Below, piece by piece: positions 12,550 to 24,121 of a stretch of DNA of 64,000 nt. This stretch comes from Lactarius indigo. Lineage: Eukaryota; Basidiomycota; Agaricomycetes; Russulales; Russulaceae. The stretch covers positions 2,170,001-2,234,000 of the forward strand of contig JAFKAC010000006.1 of the NCBI GenBank assembly GCA_025766275.1. The letters run 5' to 3'. A model generated the notes under the pieces. That model did no database searches. It was not told the DNA's origin and saw only the letters and a list, made by a program, of their open reading frames with translations. Each line of letters opens with the position of its first letter. The first letter of the stretch is position 1. The position numbers were made by a program, and so were the translations under genes.

Positions 12550-13425
12550 GATCCCGAATCCTCGCCGTCAGGCCTCGGTTTCATATGAGCCATGGGGACC
12601 CCGGCGGTGTTGATGCGCTGGCCTGCGTCAGTGAACGCCGCCGTGCTGTACCCAATGCGCACTTCAGTTGGAGGAGATTGAGACCAGGACGCGGCTCTAG
12701 CGCTAGGCATCTCTGGCGGTGTATTCGACAGTCAGAGCGCAACGCGGATGATGATGAGAGCTGGCGCGATACCCTGTACGACGGGGGGATATAAATCCAG
12801 GAGCTGCTTCCAAAAAACGAGCGATAGGATTACGCACGTATATCTGCACGGCAATCACGCCGACGATTCCCTGCGCTGGGTGCCGGATGGCGAAGAGGAC
12901 CACAAAGACGAGCTGCACGATGAGGTAGAGCGCACCGCTCAGTCTCTATGCCGTGCGCCCCGTTCCTTCCGGGAAGTACACGCCGCGCAGGTCGCGCACC
13001 TTGCGTGGAGAGAGCAGCCAGGTGCGTGCGGCGATGAGAGCGGTCACGAACACGTTTGTGCATAGCGGGAGAACGAAGCCCGCGAGACCCAATGGCACTA
13101 AGAAAGGCGGGGTGATTGGTGAAGACGGGTTTATTCCCAGCAGTAAGTGTATGACCAGCACGACACATGCTGCGACATGGAGGAATATCAGTATCAACCT
13201 TTGGTCCAATAATGTCGGTATGGCTTACCAAGCCCACCAATCGACGTGAGACTTGGAAAGATAATGATCCAGTAATTCCTGGACCAGAGCAGCCAACAGC
13301 AGTATATGCCAATGATAGCCGCTGTCACAGCTGGCACTTAGGCAGAAACGCATACCCGTGGATGTGAGTTTGGCCGTATGCGCCTCGGTATGCGCCTCGA
13401 TGATCACCAGACAGAATTCCAGCAA
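12540..13425 (-). pseudogene. Decayed multi-pass membrane protein gene
   Basis: Minus-strand pieces in several frames resemble a common basidiomycete integral-membrane family with about seven helices. Around 13270-13330 a hydrophobic stretch contains YCCWLLWSRNYW. At 12946-13209 there are two helices, including FVLPLCTNVFVTALIAARTW. At 12703-12918 a piece contains LVFVVLFAIRHPAQGIVGV. A polar tail follows down to about 12540. The pieces are in order for one gene, but some joins need frameshifts or unclear introns, and I cannot assign a start. Either a pseudogene or a gene with short introns that I failed to resolve. No function is known for the family. Confidence 0.5.
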
Positions 13426-13429
13426 TTTT

Positions 13430-13900
13430 GACTTTGCACCTCAGACCCTATCGCTATCTCGTCCGGGCTCCTTGGAGATGATAATCTCTCGACATTGCAA
13501 TAAGGGTCCTCGACGTAAATCGTAGCTTCAGGAATGCGGTGCTTGAGTATGGCAACGTTTATTAGCGGGTCAACTGAATACGGGTCTCGAGTGGTCGATA
13601 CTACTTGAGAAGCAGAGTACAAGCGCAAAGTTCCATCGGATAACTCGAGCGAACCGCACTTCTGACCCAAAGACCTGCCACGATGAAGCAATGCGGATGG
13701 CGCACGGTGATGTGCAGCGTCTTCCGAGTTGTTCGGATCAACACCGTGACTTGACACCTGTCGGGGCCAATGCTTCCATGCAAGCATAATTCTGGCATAA
13801 TTATTGTCGAGAACACTTCAATCGAGAAGGCCCCGCTCCCGTCAAGCCCAGTGAGATCCTTGCTGTAAAAGCGCGTTACAATACAGCAATGCATTTTGGA
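13430..13900 (-). repeat. Degenerate dispersed repeat, similar to 3180-3440
   Basis: See the partner at 3180. The clearest match is 13620-13800. No intact gene is visible; the minus-strand frame at 13601-13903 contains EVFS and ITVRHPHC, as in the partner. Confidence 0.35.
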
Positions 13901-13963
13901 CATTTTCAGTAGTGCTACAGTAACTCAAACAGGCAGCCCCGCGCGGAGGGCCCGGGTTTTTCC

Positions 13964-14157
13964 AGACTCCTTCCCAATTCGAAGCTCCGCGTAAGAGGCT
14001 CCTAATCAATCACGTGTGCTTTCCCACACCCAGCTTCGTTTTATATCCCAACTTCAGATGCGAAGTTGCGATAAAAAAGGAAAGTGTGGTGTGGGAAACA
14101 CCACGTGAGGAGTAATGATAGTCTCTTCCACGGAGCATCGAATCCGGAAGGAGTCTG
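13964..14157. mobile_element. Hairpin MITE with 10-bp direct repeats
   Basis: The two halves are imperfect reverse complements over nearly the whole length: AGACTCCTTCC at the left end, GGAAGGAGTCT at the right, and CAACTTC / GAAGTTG near the centre (about 14058). GGGTTTTTCC flanks both sides directly (13954-13963 and 14158-14167). A roughly 190-bp foldback element with a 9-11 bp target duplication fits a Mutator-like MITE. There is no coding capacity. Confidence 0.7.
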
Positions 14158-14440
14158 GGGTTTTTCCTGATCAAGTCGGCCCAAACTAAACAACTTGAAG
14201 CCAGGACGTCAAACTCCCAAAGCATTAGAAGCGTGTAGACGATAATGCCCTATCACAACGCAGGCCTGGTGATTCCCCCTATGGGAGAGAACAGGTGCAG
14301 TCCAAGTGCCGCTCTGCACGACGGTAGCCTATCTCCAGGGGTTGGAAATTCCAAATTGGGCGGAGTCACAATAAGATATGAAAGATCGATTTCAAGCTCG
14401 ATTTCAAGACACCGGCAGAAAAAAGACCGGGCAAGTTCTA

Positions 14441-14469
14441 CAGCGAAATCCAAAATGGGGGGCCCCTTG
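14441..14469 (+). repeat. Left terminal inverted repeat of element B
   Basis: Matches the reverse complement of 39019-39047 with one mismatch and contains the run GGGGGGCCCC. The preceding TA is the target dinucleotide. Confidence 0.88.
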
Positions 14470-14749
14470 AGTAAAAATGGACGACAGCTGACCTCCAAAT
14501 TTGACGTGCGGGGTTCATAGTTAAGTATTGTTTGAAATTCCTAGGAAATATGGTATCTCACAAATATACAGTTATTAAATAGTTATCCGTGATACTCAAT
14601 AGTTATCGCGGGATGCTGGGACGGCACGCAGCCAAAGGGCCTGCAAACTTAAGGTTATCCCATACGCGCTGCCCGTTGTGGAAGGTTTTCTCCCTTTTTT
14701 TTTGTCCTCTACCTCTCCCTCAAACCACCTCCGTCTTCCCTCCCTGACC

Positions 14750-15828
14750 ATGGTCGGCCGCCACATTTCGGATGAGCTCAAGGAAATGGCCATGTCCTTG
14801 TCCATCCAGGGTCTTCGCGACTCGGATATTCATGAACTTACGGGAATTAGCGTGCGATCTCTCAAGCGATTGCGAAGCACACATCGCGATACTGGTCACT
14901 TTTCGCGCAAGCCAGTTGTTGCAGGTCGGCCGCGCATCCTCACCGCGATGGATAGAAAGGTATGTGTTCTATTTATCAATTCGGTCGTCGTCTCATTATG
15001 TACAGTTCCTTTGTGACTGTGTGGCTCGTCGACCTGATCTAGCTCTCACGGAACTGCAGACTGAACTGCGTGAGGTCTGCGACGTCAACGCGTCGGTGCA
15101 AACAATCACACGTTCCCTCCAAAGGGAGGGTTACACTATGAAGACGGTGCGTCATCTTTCGCTTGATTCTTCCAGCACCCTCACCATCGACCTTGTAGGT
15201 TACGCGGACCGCTCTTGAGCGAAACGAACAAGATCGAGAAGACTTCAAAAACCTCATCAATGGGCACTTCCGCCCGGAACAACTCGTGTTCGCCGACGAA
15301 AGCCATTTCAACCAGCTGACCTTGAGGAGGCCATACGCGTGGTCATTACGTGGCGAACGTGCCTGTCGGTACGAATTTCAGTTCCGAGGGGCGAAGTACT
15401 CCCTACTCCCAGCCATCTCCCTCGACGGGATAATCCATCTGGAGGTCGTCGAGAACGCTATCACTGGCGCAGACTTCCGGCGATTCGTTCAGGGCTTACT
15501 CCCGCTCATGAACGAATGGCCACTCCCCAACTCTGTACTCGTCGTTGACAACGCTTCCATTCACAAGGTCGCCGGCATTCGCGAGATGGTCGAGGAATGC
15601 GGCGTGCGCCTGCTGTACCTCCCTGCGTATTCACCCGACTTCAACCCTATCGAACTCGCCTTCTCAACCATCAAGGCGTGGCTGCGCGCGAATCGCGATC
15701 GAGTGAACCAGGACTTGGAGTCCAAGAATGGCACAGTGTATGACGCGTTATGGGAGGGGGTTCACTCAATCACTGCGGAAAATGCGAAGGGTTGGTATGC
15801 CCACTGCGGGTACGATGTACGCGCTTGA
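14750..15828 (+). CDS. Tc1/mariner-like DDE transposase (element B)
   Basis: Exons 14750-14959, 15006-15146 and 15199-15828 join in phase to 326 aa. The N-terminal helix-turn-helix begins MVGRHISDELKE and has TGIS. The second helical unit contains VARRPDLALTELQ. Catalytic residues are D150 (FADESHFN), D234 (VVDNAS) and E269 (NPIELAF); 34 residues separate the last two, the DD34E spacing. It is the plus-strand partner of the interrupted accessory gene, which lies tail to tail about 190 bp downstream. Intron positions are the same as in the element A enzyme. The frame is intact, so it could act in trans even though the element around it is now about 24.6 kb. Confidence 0.9.
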
Positions 15829-16014
15829 TATTTTAGTTCTCTACTACTGCATGTAAATTCATTGGATATTCCTCATGTGAGCACGGATAGACAGAAAGTT
15901 CTGAAACATCATATATATATTTTGGGGGTATCTTGTGCGTTCACAGCTCCGTGCGCTTTCCTGCCCGAGTCTCAGAAGCGGCTGGGGTTTGCCAGCTGAC
16001 AAAGCTGACAAATC

Positions 16015-17759
16015 TCACACCGCAGTCACACTTCCTATGTCACTTTCTTCGCTCTCAAGCTCATCGATCTCGTCCTCGTCGATCTCGTCCACTCCCTCCT
16101 CCTCGTCGATTTCCTCCTCCTCCTCCTCAATCTCCTTATCCTCGGCCTCCTCAATCTCGTCCTCCCCCTCAGAAATATCAATGACCTCACCTGGAATGGT
16201 AAGCGTGTCTCTTTCCTCTTTTTTTATAGCCTGGCCCTTGACCCCGTCGCCGTGCTCCATGATGTCTTGAACTGCCGGGGCAGTTGGGGCGACAACTTCG
16301 GTGGATGGCGGCGCTTCACTGGTGACCATCAATCCGAGGGGCTTGAAGAATTTGTCTCGAATGAAGCGATGGACGCGGCGGGCATTTTCTGTACCAAGGC
16401 CGAAACCCGAGAGGAGCGACTCATCCAGCTCGAAGAGCTGGATCGCGTCGTTGTACCCGAAGTTGAACAAATCGGTGTGGCTATCGAGGTAAGTTAAGTT
16501 TGGCACCGGTTCCTCGATGTCCATGAGGGTGAGTATCTCGTATACCAATGGGACTCGCCCTTGCGATCGGCAATCCACTAACAATTCCGGGGAACCGTAG
16601 GCTTGTGGGGAAGGTGACTCGCTCTCTGTGGGGGTGGATGCTGGTGCCTCGGTATGTACAGTGATGTCGCTGATTTGCGTAGCGTACGAGGGACCCGGGC
16701 CCGACCCCGGTTGAACCTGGGTTCCTGACACGACGTAGGAGTTCTGCGACCCCCCCGCACCTGGTGTAGGTGTAATGTTGACGGCGATGTGTACTTCTGG
16801 TGCCGCACGAGCACCCGCACCCCTCGGTTTCTTCGTGGGTGGGCGGTCGGACAGCAATGTATTCGGTCGCAAGAATACGTCTGCTTTTCCGATCGCCTGA
16901 ATATCGGTAAGTTTTTGTTCGTCACTTATGTTTTTCTTTTGCTTACGATAAGTTTTGCCCATAGCGTCATCTCGCCATGCTTGATATCTTTGTGCCCCCC
17001 CTGTACGCCCGGACTTGAAGGCTCAATCCAGCAATACTTACGCAACCCGGCGGCTTTGGAGTGTTCACTGCATAGTAGGTGTCTCTGTAGACTGAGCAAA
17101 TGGTTGTATTGACTTTTTGCTTCTGGCGTGGCCTCCGGGGGTATGTCATCGTCGCGGGATCGTTTCTCCTTCTTTTTCCCCTTTCCGCATGTCTTCGGTC
17201 GACCCAACGTGCTCTGCAACCCCCGAAAAAGTGAGTTTTCTTTTATTTGTCGAGACTGTCCATCGCTTACCACATCTTTTATTTCCATCGTCACTGCGCG
17301 TGTCCGCGCCACGAGTGCCTTTTCTCACACAGTGGCGATGGCCACTTTCCAGTCCGACAGGCAGGTGAGAGACACCCAAGTCCGATTCCCACCGCTGATC
17401 CGATACCCCAGATGCACGTCTTCGCGAGCGTTGAATCGCTCCAATGCCTCGGCTTCAAAGTCTGGCCAAGTCATGTCGGTTTGGGCAGCAAAGGTCTGCC
17501 TGACCTGGTCCCTGTCGACTTCAACCCGAAACTGCCAAACTTCGCGACATCAGTGGTAAGCGTTTCACCGACTCAAGGTGACGTACCTCCTTTGCTGACT
17601 TCCTTATTTGGATAGCTTTTCTTTTGTTGGACCGGCGCTGACTTGCTGCTGTCCTCACGCGTACTTGTCGCCGTACGCCCATCTCTCTCGGCAACCTCAA
17701 CACCTGGCGCAGTGGCAGCACGAGCCCACTCGTCTGGCCGCGTGGCTACTGGATGTAGG
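16015..17759 (-). pseudogene. Element B accessory gene, 3' part (after insertion)
   Basis: Minus strand. This piece holds the end of exon 1 (17600-17759), exon 2 (17271-17531), exon 3 (16947-17213) and exon 4 (16015-16896). All joins are phase 0 and match the intron positions of the paralogue at 5901-8029. Protein features repeat those of the paralogue: SYPNKE at the end of exon 1, an FRVEVD start to the possible beta-grasp region, GEMTLWAKLI, a PTPGAG linker, a SAM-like region with LLSGFGLGTENARRVH, and a very acidic Glu/Asp tail. Exon 1 is cut at 17759 by the 20.3-kb element; its 5' part lies at 38063-38446. The gene is otherwise undamaged, so the disruption may be fairly recent. Confidence 0.85.
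17753..17759. repeat. Target-site duplication, left copy (ATGTAGG)
   Basis: Identical to 38063-38069. Keeping one copy restores the accessory-gene exon to a multiple of three and gives a continuous frame across the site. Confidence 0.85.
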
Positions 17760-17789
17760 CACATAATGGCGCAAGTTAGTGACAATGTG
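17760..17789 (+). repeat. Left end of the KDZ element (imperfect inverted repeat)
   Basis: CACATAATGGCGCAAG aligns with GAGCCCATGACGCAGA, the right end read inverted. The match goes on with TT, CA and TGT at the same offsets. Confidence 0.55.
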
Positions 17790-17799
17790 TATGTAAAAG

Positions 17800-20790
17800 C
17801 CCATGTGCATATAGACCTTACAGGTTGTTGAAACCCATGTGGGCCCATCAAGCAAGAGTGAGCATATATCATGAGTGGGCCCATGGATAGAACTGCCAAG
17901 ATAAATGAATGGGCCAATTGTAGTAGCTGGGAAGTTTTGTCAATAGTATACAGTGGGCCCATGGTTAAACTCATTGAGAGCTGCCAAACACATTGAGTGG
18001 GCCCACAATCAAGGCATAGTATAAATTGACCTATTACATTGGTGAAACCACATGGGCCCATGGATCAAACTGCCGAGATAAATGGATGGGCCAATTGGCA
18101 CAGCTAGGAAGAGTTGTCAATATATTAGAATGGGCCCATTGTTGAGCCTACAAAGACCTGCCAAACATCTTGAGTGGGCCCACGATCAGGCAGGGTGTAA
18201 ATTGACCTATTACATTGGTAAAACCACATGGGCCCATCAAGTAAGAGGGGCATATGTGATGAGTGGGCCCATGGATAGAACTGCCAAGATAAATGGATGG
18301 GCCAATTAGGCACAGCCAGGAAGAGTTGTCAATATATTAGAATGGGCCCATTGTTGAGCCCACAGAGAGCTGCCGAACATCTTGAGTGGGCCCACGATCA
18401 GGCAGGGTGTAAATTGACCTATTACATTGGTGAAACCACATGGGCCCATCAAGTAAGAGGGGCATATGTGATGAGTGGGCCCATGGATCGAACTGCCGAG
18501 ATAAATGGATGGGCCAATTGGCACAGCTAGGAAGAGTTGTCAATATATTAGAATGGGCCCATTGTTGAGCCCACAGAGAGCTGCCGAACATCTTGAGTGG
18601 GCCCATGATCAGGCAGGGTGTAAATTGACCTATTACATTGGTGAAACCACATGGGCCCATCAAGTAAGAGGGGCATATGTGATGAGTGGGCCCATGGATA
18701 GAACTGCCAAGATAAATGGATGGGCCAATTGGCACAGCTAGGAAGTGTTGTCAATATATTAGAATGGGCCCATTGTTGAGCCCACAGAGAGCTGCCGAAC
18801 ATCTTGAGTGGGCCCACGATCAGGCAGGGTGTAAATTGACCTATTACATTGGTAAAACCACATGGGCCCATCAAGTAAGAGGGGCATATGTGATGAGTGG
18901 GCCCATGGATCGAACTGCCGAGATAAATGGATGGGCCAATTAGGCACAGCCAGGAAGAGTTGTCAATATATTAGAATGGGCCCATTGTTGAGCCTACAAA
19001 GAGCTGCCGAACATCTTGAGTGGGCCCATGATCAGGCAGGGTGTAAATTGACCTATTACATTGGTGAAACCACATGGGCCCATCAAGTAAGAGGGGCATA
19101 TGTGATGAGTGGGCCCATGGATAGAACTGCCAAGATAAATGGATGGGCCAATTGGCACAGCTAGGAAGTGTTGTCAATATATTAGAATGGGCCCATTGTT
19201 GAGCCCACAGAGAGCTGCCGAACATCTTGAGTGGGCCCACGATCAGGCAGGGTGTAAATTGACCTATTACATTGGTAAAACCACATGGGCCCATCAAGTA
19301 AGAGGGGCATATGTGATGAGTGGGCCCATGGATCGAACTGCCGAGATAAATGGATGGGCCAATTAGGCACAGCCAGGAAGAGTTGTCAATATATTAGAAT
19401 GGGCCCATTGTTGAGCCTACAAAGAGCTGCCGAACATCTTGAGTGGGCCCATGATCAGGCAGGGTGTAAGTTGACCTATTACATTGGTGAAACCACATGG
19501 GCCCATCAAGTAACAGGGGCATATATCATGAGTGGGCCCATGGATAGAACTGCCGAGATAAATGGATGGGCCAATTGGCACAGCTAGGAAGTGTTGTCAA
19601 TATATTAGAATGGGCCCATTGTTGAGCCTACAAAGAGCTGCCGAACATCTTGAGTGGGCCCATGATCAGGCAGGGTGTAAATTGACCTATTACATTGGTA
19701 AAACCACATGGGCCCATCAAGTAAGAGGGGCATATATCATGAGTGGGCCCATGGATCAAACTGCCAAGATAAATGGACAGGCCAATTGGCACAGCTAGGA
19801 AGTGTTGTCAATATATTAGAATGGGCCCATTGTTGAGCCCACAGAGAGCTGCCGAACATCTTGAGTGGGCCCATGATCAGGCAGGGTGTAAATTGACCTA
19901 TTACATTGGTGAAACCACGCAGGCCCATCAAGCAAGAGTGGGCATATGTGATGAGTGGGCCCATGGATAGAACTGCCAAGATAAATGGATGGGCCAATTG
20001 GCACAGCCAGGAAGAGTTGTCAATATATTAGAATGGGCCCATTGTTGAGCCCACAGAGAGCTGCCGAACATCTTGAGTGGGCCCACGATCAGGCAGGGTG
20101 TAAATTGACCTATTACATTGTTGAACCCACATGGCCCCATCAAGCAAGAGTGGGCATATATCATGATTGGGCCCATGGATAAAACTGCTGAAATAAATGG
20201 ATGGGCCAATTGGCACAGCTAGGAAGAGTTGTCAATAGTTTAGAGTAGGCCTGCGGTTGAACTCATCGAGAGCTGCCGAACAACTTGAGTGGGCCCATGA
20301 TCTAGACATAGTGTAAATGGACCTATTACATCGATCAACCCTCGTGGGCCCATCAAGTAGCAGTGGGCATATATCATGAGTGGGCCCATGGATAGAACCG
20401 CTGGCATAAAAAGATGGGCCATGGACACTGATTGGAAAAACTGCCGAGATAAACGAATGGGCCAATTGGCACAGCTTAGAAGAGTTGTCAATAATTTAGA
20501 GTGGGCCTGGGTTGAACTCATTGAAAGCTGCCGAACACATTGAACAGACCCACGATCTAGTAATAGTGTAAATAGACCAATTACATAGGTAAAACCCACG
20601 TGGGCCCATCAAGTAACAGCTGGTATATATCATTAGTGGGCCCATTGATAGAGCTGCCGAATAGCTCAGATTGGCCATGGACACTGATTGGCAAAACTGC
20701 TGAGATAAATGGGTGGGCCAATGGCCATAGTCGTGAATTGCTGTTGATGGTTTGCAGTTGGCCCAGAATTGAATCACAGAGAGCTACCGA
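17800..20790. repeat. Left subterminal tandem array, 211-bp unit
   Basis: About ten close copies of a 211-bp unit run from roughly 18110 to 20230, with decayed copies on each side. Each unit holds four TGGGCCCA palindromes and one TGGGCCAATT, spaced 44, 54, 34, 34 and 45 bp, plus GAGCTGCCGAAC about 20 bp after the first palindrome. The second unit with GTTGAGCCCACAGAG and the third alternate with GTTGAGCCTACAAAG, a sign of block-wise amplification. The frames running through it (GPCGFTNVIGQF and others) are by-products of the repeat. It probably serves as a transposase-binding or structural region. Confidence 0.92.
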
Positions 20791-21060
20791 CCATCCTCAC
20801 TGGGACTACTTAAGCCCTACAATGTTCCTGCAAATAATACCGACGGTCCCAAATGGCCTCTACATCACCCTCATAGCACCTTTACTGAGTATCTTACATT
20901 GTGCTGGTGTCCTTTTTGGAGATCCCGACTTTGTCATTTGAGTTGCCCATTATCCTTTATCATATCAACCAGCAATCTCTTCTGGGTGTACTTAAATTGC
21001 ATCTGAATCAAGGCTGCTATATGCGTACTATTTAAGTATTCGACACCGCTATATAATGTT

Positions 21061-22007
21061 CTACGCCTCAATATTGTCCAGCTCATCTACCATAGCGTCT
21101 ACAACCTCACTCAAAGCAATCTCCCTCTCATAAATCCGCCAAGCTTGGACGTAGATCCGCCGAAGTCTTACAGCTTCGGCACGTAAGATCGACACCCGAG
21201 TTCCCAGGTCGTACTCTTCTTGCTAGAAAGAAACAATGGTCAGTTTTCACTATGCTAGGTTGACAATGTGGCGCACCAGCTCTGAAGGTGCTTCCTCCTG
21301 ACCGACCTCACCTTCCTTTATCTCAGAGTTGCTGGGAGATGGGGCACGATCACCCCAATTCCAAGCTGTGCACGCAGAGTTAGAGACATATATAATCAGT
21401 AGAAATGAGACTTACTGCGAGCTGCCGAATGGCTGCCGAAGGTCTCTCTGGCCTCGGTAGGTAGAGAGACGCCTGTCCCAGATCTTTCCTCCTGTGTTGG
21501 CACTGGGTCAATGCTGGGTTGTTGAGTCCCTAGAACCAGTGGGGCTTCCATCCTCGACGCAGGGTCAGTCCCCTGATCTTGGATGTCAGGTGAGGTCGGC
21601 ATATCCTTGCCGAAGTTGTCTTGAGATTCTGGTGAAGGCAGCTTGTCCACACCAAAGTTGCGTTGTCCATGCGAAGAGGGTGACAAGGGTGACCCATCCC
21701 TGCCAAGATTGTGTTGGCGTTGGGGGGATGGTGACATATCCATGCCGAAACTATGTCGGCGTTGAGGAGAGGGTGACCCACCCATGCCGAAACTGTATTG
21801 GTGTTGAGGGGATGACAACCCACTCATACCGAAGCTGCGTTGACTTTGAGGGGAGGGTGACCCATCCATGCCAAAGCTGTGTTGGCTTTGTGGAGAGGGC
21901 GACCCATCCATGCCAAAATCGTCTTGACCTTCGGCAGATAATGGCGCATCTCTTCCGGTCACAAGCTGCCGAGTGTCAACCGATAGTGCAAGAAAAGGGC
22001 GAGACAT
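21061..22007 (-). CDS. Ser/Pro-rich repeat protein (KDZ-element cargo)
   Basis: Minus-strand exons 21416-22007, 21277-21365 and 21061-21222 join in phase to 280 aa. Residues about 30-150 hold imperfect repeats of 12-14 residues on the pattern FGMDGSPSPQSQ, seven or more times. The C-terminal exon is charged and predicted helical (RAEAVRLRRIYVQAWRIYE). The start is the ATG at 22007 because the frame has no earlier ATG. It is divergent from the gene starting at 22252, sharing a 245-bp upstream region that may hold a two-way promoter. No family is recognised. The serine-proline repeats suggest a flexible, possibly phosphorylated scaffold, but that is a guess. Confidence 0.65.
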
Positions 22008-22251
22008 AGCTAGCAAAGAAGTGGGACAGTTTGATGAGGCGGTGATAAGGGAGACTCAATGCGGAATGAGCCTATATATCTAGATTGCTTATTACGCAAG
22101 AGACACTCAAGATTCATTACTGTTTTTTGCTGAGTCAGGTTCCAGATTCCAGATCGGTAGTTTTGGCAGCTCGGCAGCATGCCGCTTGTTGACCTCGCTT
22201 CAATGTGGCAACGTAAACTGCCAACACACTTTTTTCTTACCCACCAATGCC

Positions 22252-23091
22252 ATGAATTCCCTCCTCCATATCGCCGCTAGGGTTGAGGCCGCTGTTGCAA
22301 GCTATGTCAGCGTTCGCGATGTTGCTGACAGGGCTGAATGGGAACGCCGCTTTGAGGAAGAGAAGGTACGTACTTAATTCAATTGCAGTTTCCATCCAAT
22401 CCCCATTTGAACTAGGTCCTCACGACGCGAGAGTTCAGGAGGCTCCGGCGAAATTCGGGGGACCTGCCGGCGCTACACCCAACGCTAGCCGCCTTGTATA
22501 TCGTCCTCGATGCCAAGGGGGATTTGTCAGACATCGGCAGGGGGCACCCTTCAATTAACAAGCACAAATATTACCTGCCCAGTGCCAAATTCCCCGCCGA
22601 CATCTCGCACCTATTGCCTCCAAATGAGGGCCGCTGGTGGGAGCACCTTGGTAAGTCACTGTTCACCTTTCCCTCAAACACAGTCTAAACCTCCACAGCT
22701 GCCGAGCATGGGGATGGGGGGGTGCCCGCTGGAAATGCAGCACCAAGTCCTACACCGCCACCACCACCACCACCTTCACCTCCTCGTCGGCACCTGCCGA
22801 AGGTGACGCTCATCATGGGCCCACCTCCTGAAGACTCAGAAGACGAGATGGAGGTAGACCAGCTGGAGGAGGTGAGCAATAATACTTCCCCATTTACGTT
22901 TTGTTTCTGATTAACTCCATAAGTCCCCTGAGCCTCCCTCAATCCACAAGAAGGGAAAGAAGAAGGCAGCTGGTTCGGCAGCTACCTCGAGGAAGCGCAA
23001 GCTTACTTCACCACCGCCGCGCCATTCCAAGAAGCGGAATGTGCCAGTCCGACTCCCTCCCAAAGTGATAGGAGACGAGTTGGAGAGTGAG

Positions 23092-23124
<33 letters not shown>

Positions 23125-23881
23125 TATGAATTTTCGGTGCGTAGTTATATATTTTCATTAAGATTCGGCTGAAAGAACTTGGTGATAGTGTGAAAGATGC
23201 ATCAAGGCCAATGTGCACTGCGAGCCACAGCCGACAGCTCCCTGCTTGCGCTGCCAAAGCAGCAAGGTGGGGTGCAGCTTGATGCCGCCAAACTCGAAGA
23301 CAGGCAAGACCGATCGGCGCCACCTGAAGCCGGAAGTGGTGCGCAGGTACCGCATCGCTCAGTACAAGGTGCGGGAAGGAAAGCAGCCCGCAGCTGCATA
23401 CAGGAAGACGTCGGAGGCGTCAGACTCGGCAGCATCGGCCTCAAGGTTGGTTGAGGGGCTGACGCTGTACAGCACGTCATCCAACGCAGCGTCTCCAGCT
23501 TTGCTGGCCCCCACGGCACCTGACTCTCCCACCTCTCCCAACCCCTCTGCCACCGACACCACTGCCACCGCTACCGCCGCTGCAGCTGCCGGTCCCTCCG
23601 CTCCTGCTGCAGCTGCCGGTGCTGCCGATGCCACCCCCGCGATCACTCCCTCCCTCCATCGGCGCTTGCAACCTGCACGACGCCTTGTGCCAGTTGTGGA
23701 GGTGCCAATGCCCTCACACTTGGTTCTGTCATCCTCTCGGCAGCGTTCTGGGGTTTCGGCAGCTCAAGCACCTCAGGAAGTTCCTGAGCACAACTCTGCC
23801 GAAAGGATCCAACACCTGGAGATGAGGTTGGCGGATGTCGAGGAGAAATTGGAGGTGTTGATGAAAGGCGGTGGGGCATAA
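22252..23881 (+). CDS. Zn2Cys6-type zinc-cluster protein (KDZ-element cargo)
   Basis: Exons 22252-22365, 22416-22650, 22699-22871, 22924-23136 and 23189-23881 join in phase to 475 aa. The first two exons are helical. Exon 3 has a polyproline run, exon 4 a basic stretch with SRKRK and then a run of about ten Asp. Exon 5 opens with cysteines spaced C-x2-C-x6-C-x7-C-x2-C-x6-C (CERC, HC, CLRC, GC), the fungal binuclear zinc-cluster pattern. It ends with a coiled coil (RIQHLEMRLADVEEKLEVL). Unlike typical regulators, the cluster is in the middle of the protein rather than at the N-terminus. Zn2Cys6 proteins usually bind CGG triplets, and the motif scattered through the element contains CGG, so this may be its reader. 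The acceptor at 23188 was chosen because it restores the first cysteine pair. Confidence 0.75.
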
Positions 23882-24121
23882 AAGGCTGATTAGGCCTTCA
23901 TGTTTTCTGTTTCATCAAGTATAAGTTTTTGCAACACATCTGTATATCGACTACGACGAATGGACAATAGATACTACAATGAGGACTTGTGATACCATGA
24001 ATTAGAGAGTGGATGGAGAAAGGTGATACAAAGACTGCTAGCGACGCGCTCTCTTCCTAGAATACATATTGCTACCCCTATTGGGAACTTCAGGTTCTAG
24101 ATACAACAAAGAAGTCATTAC

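Noticed and set aside
18082..20216. Many overlapping open frames with MGPLLSLQRAAEHLEWAH- and GPCGFTNVIGQF-type translations
   Set aside because: They repeat every 211 bp on both strands and follow the tandem unit. They have no domain and arise because the unit length and composition leave frames open.
17800..20790. CRISPR-like array (regular repeats)
   Set aside because: The whole 211-bp unit is conserved, with no unique spacers, no cas genes and a eukaryotic setting.
17800..20790. Centromeric or telomeric satellite
   Set aside because: The array is short, bounded by an element end and a gene, and mirrored by a related array at the other end of the same element.
23359..23879. Minus-strand Ala/Gly/Ser-rich frames
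   Set aside because: Shadows of the low-complexity last exon of the plus-strand zinc-cluster gene.
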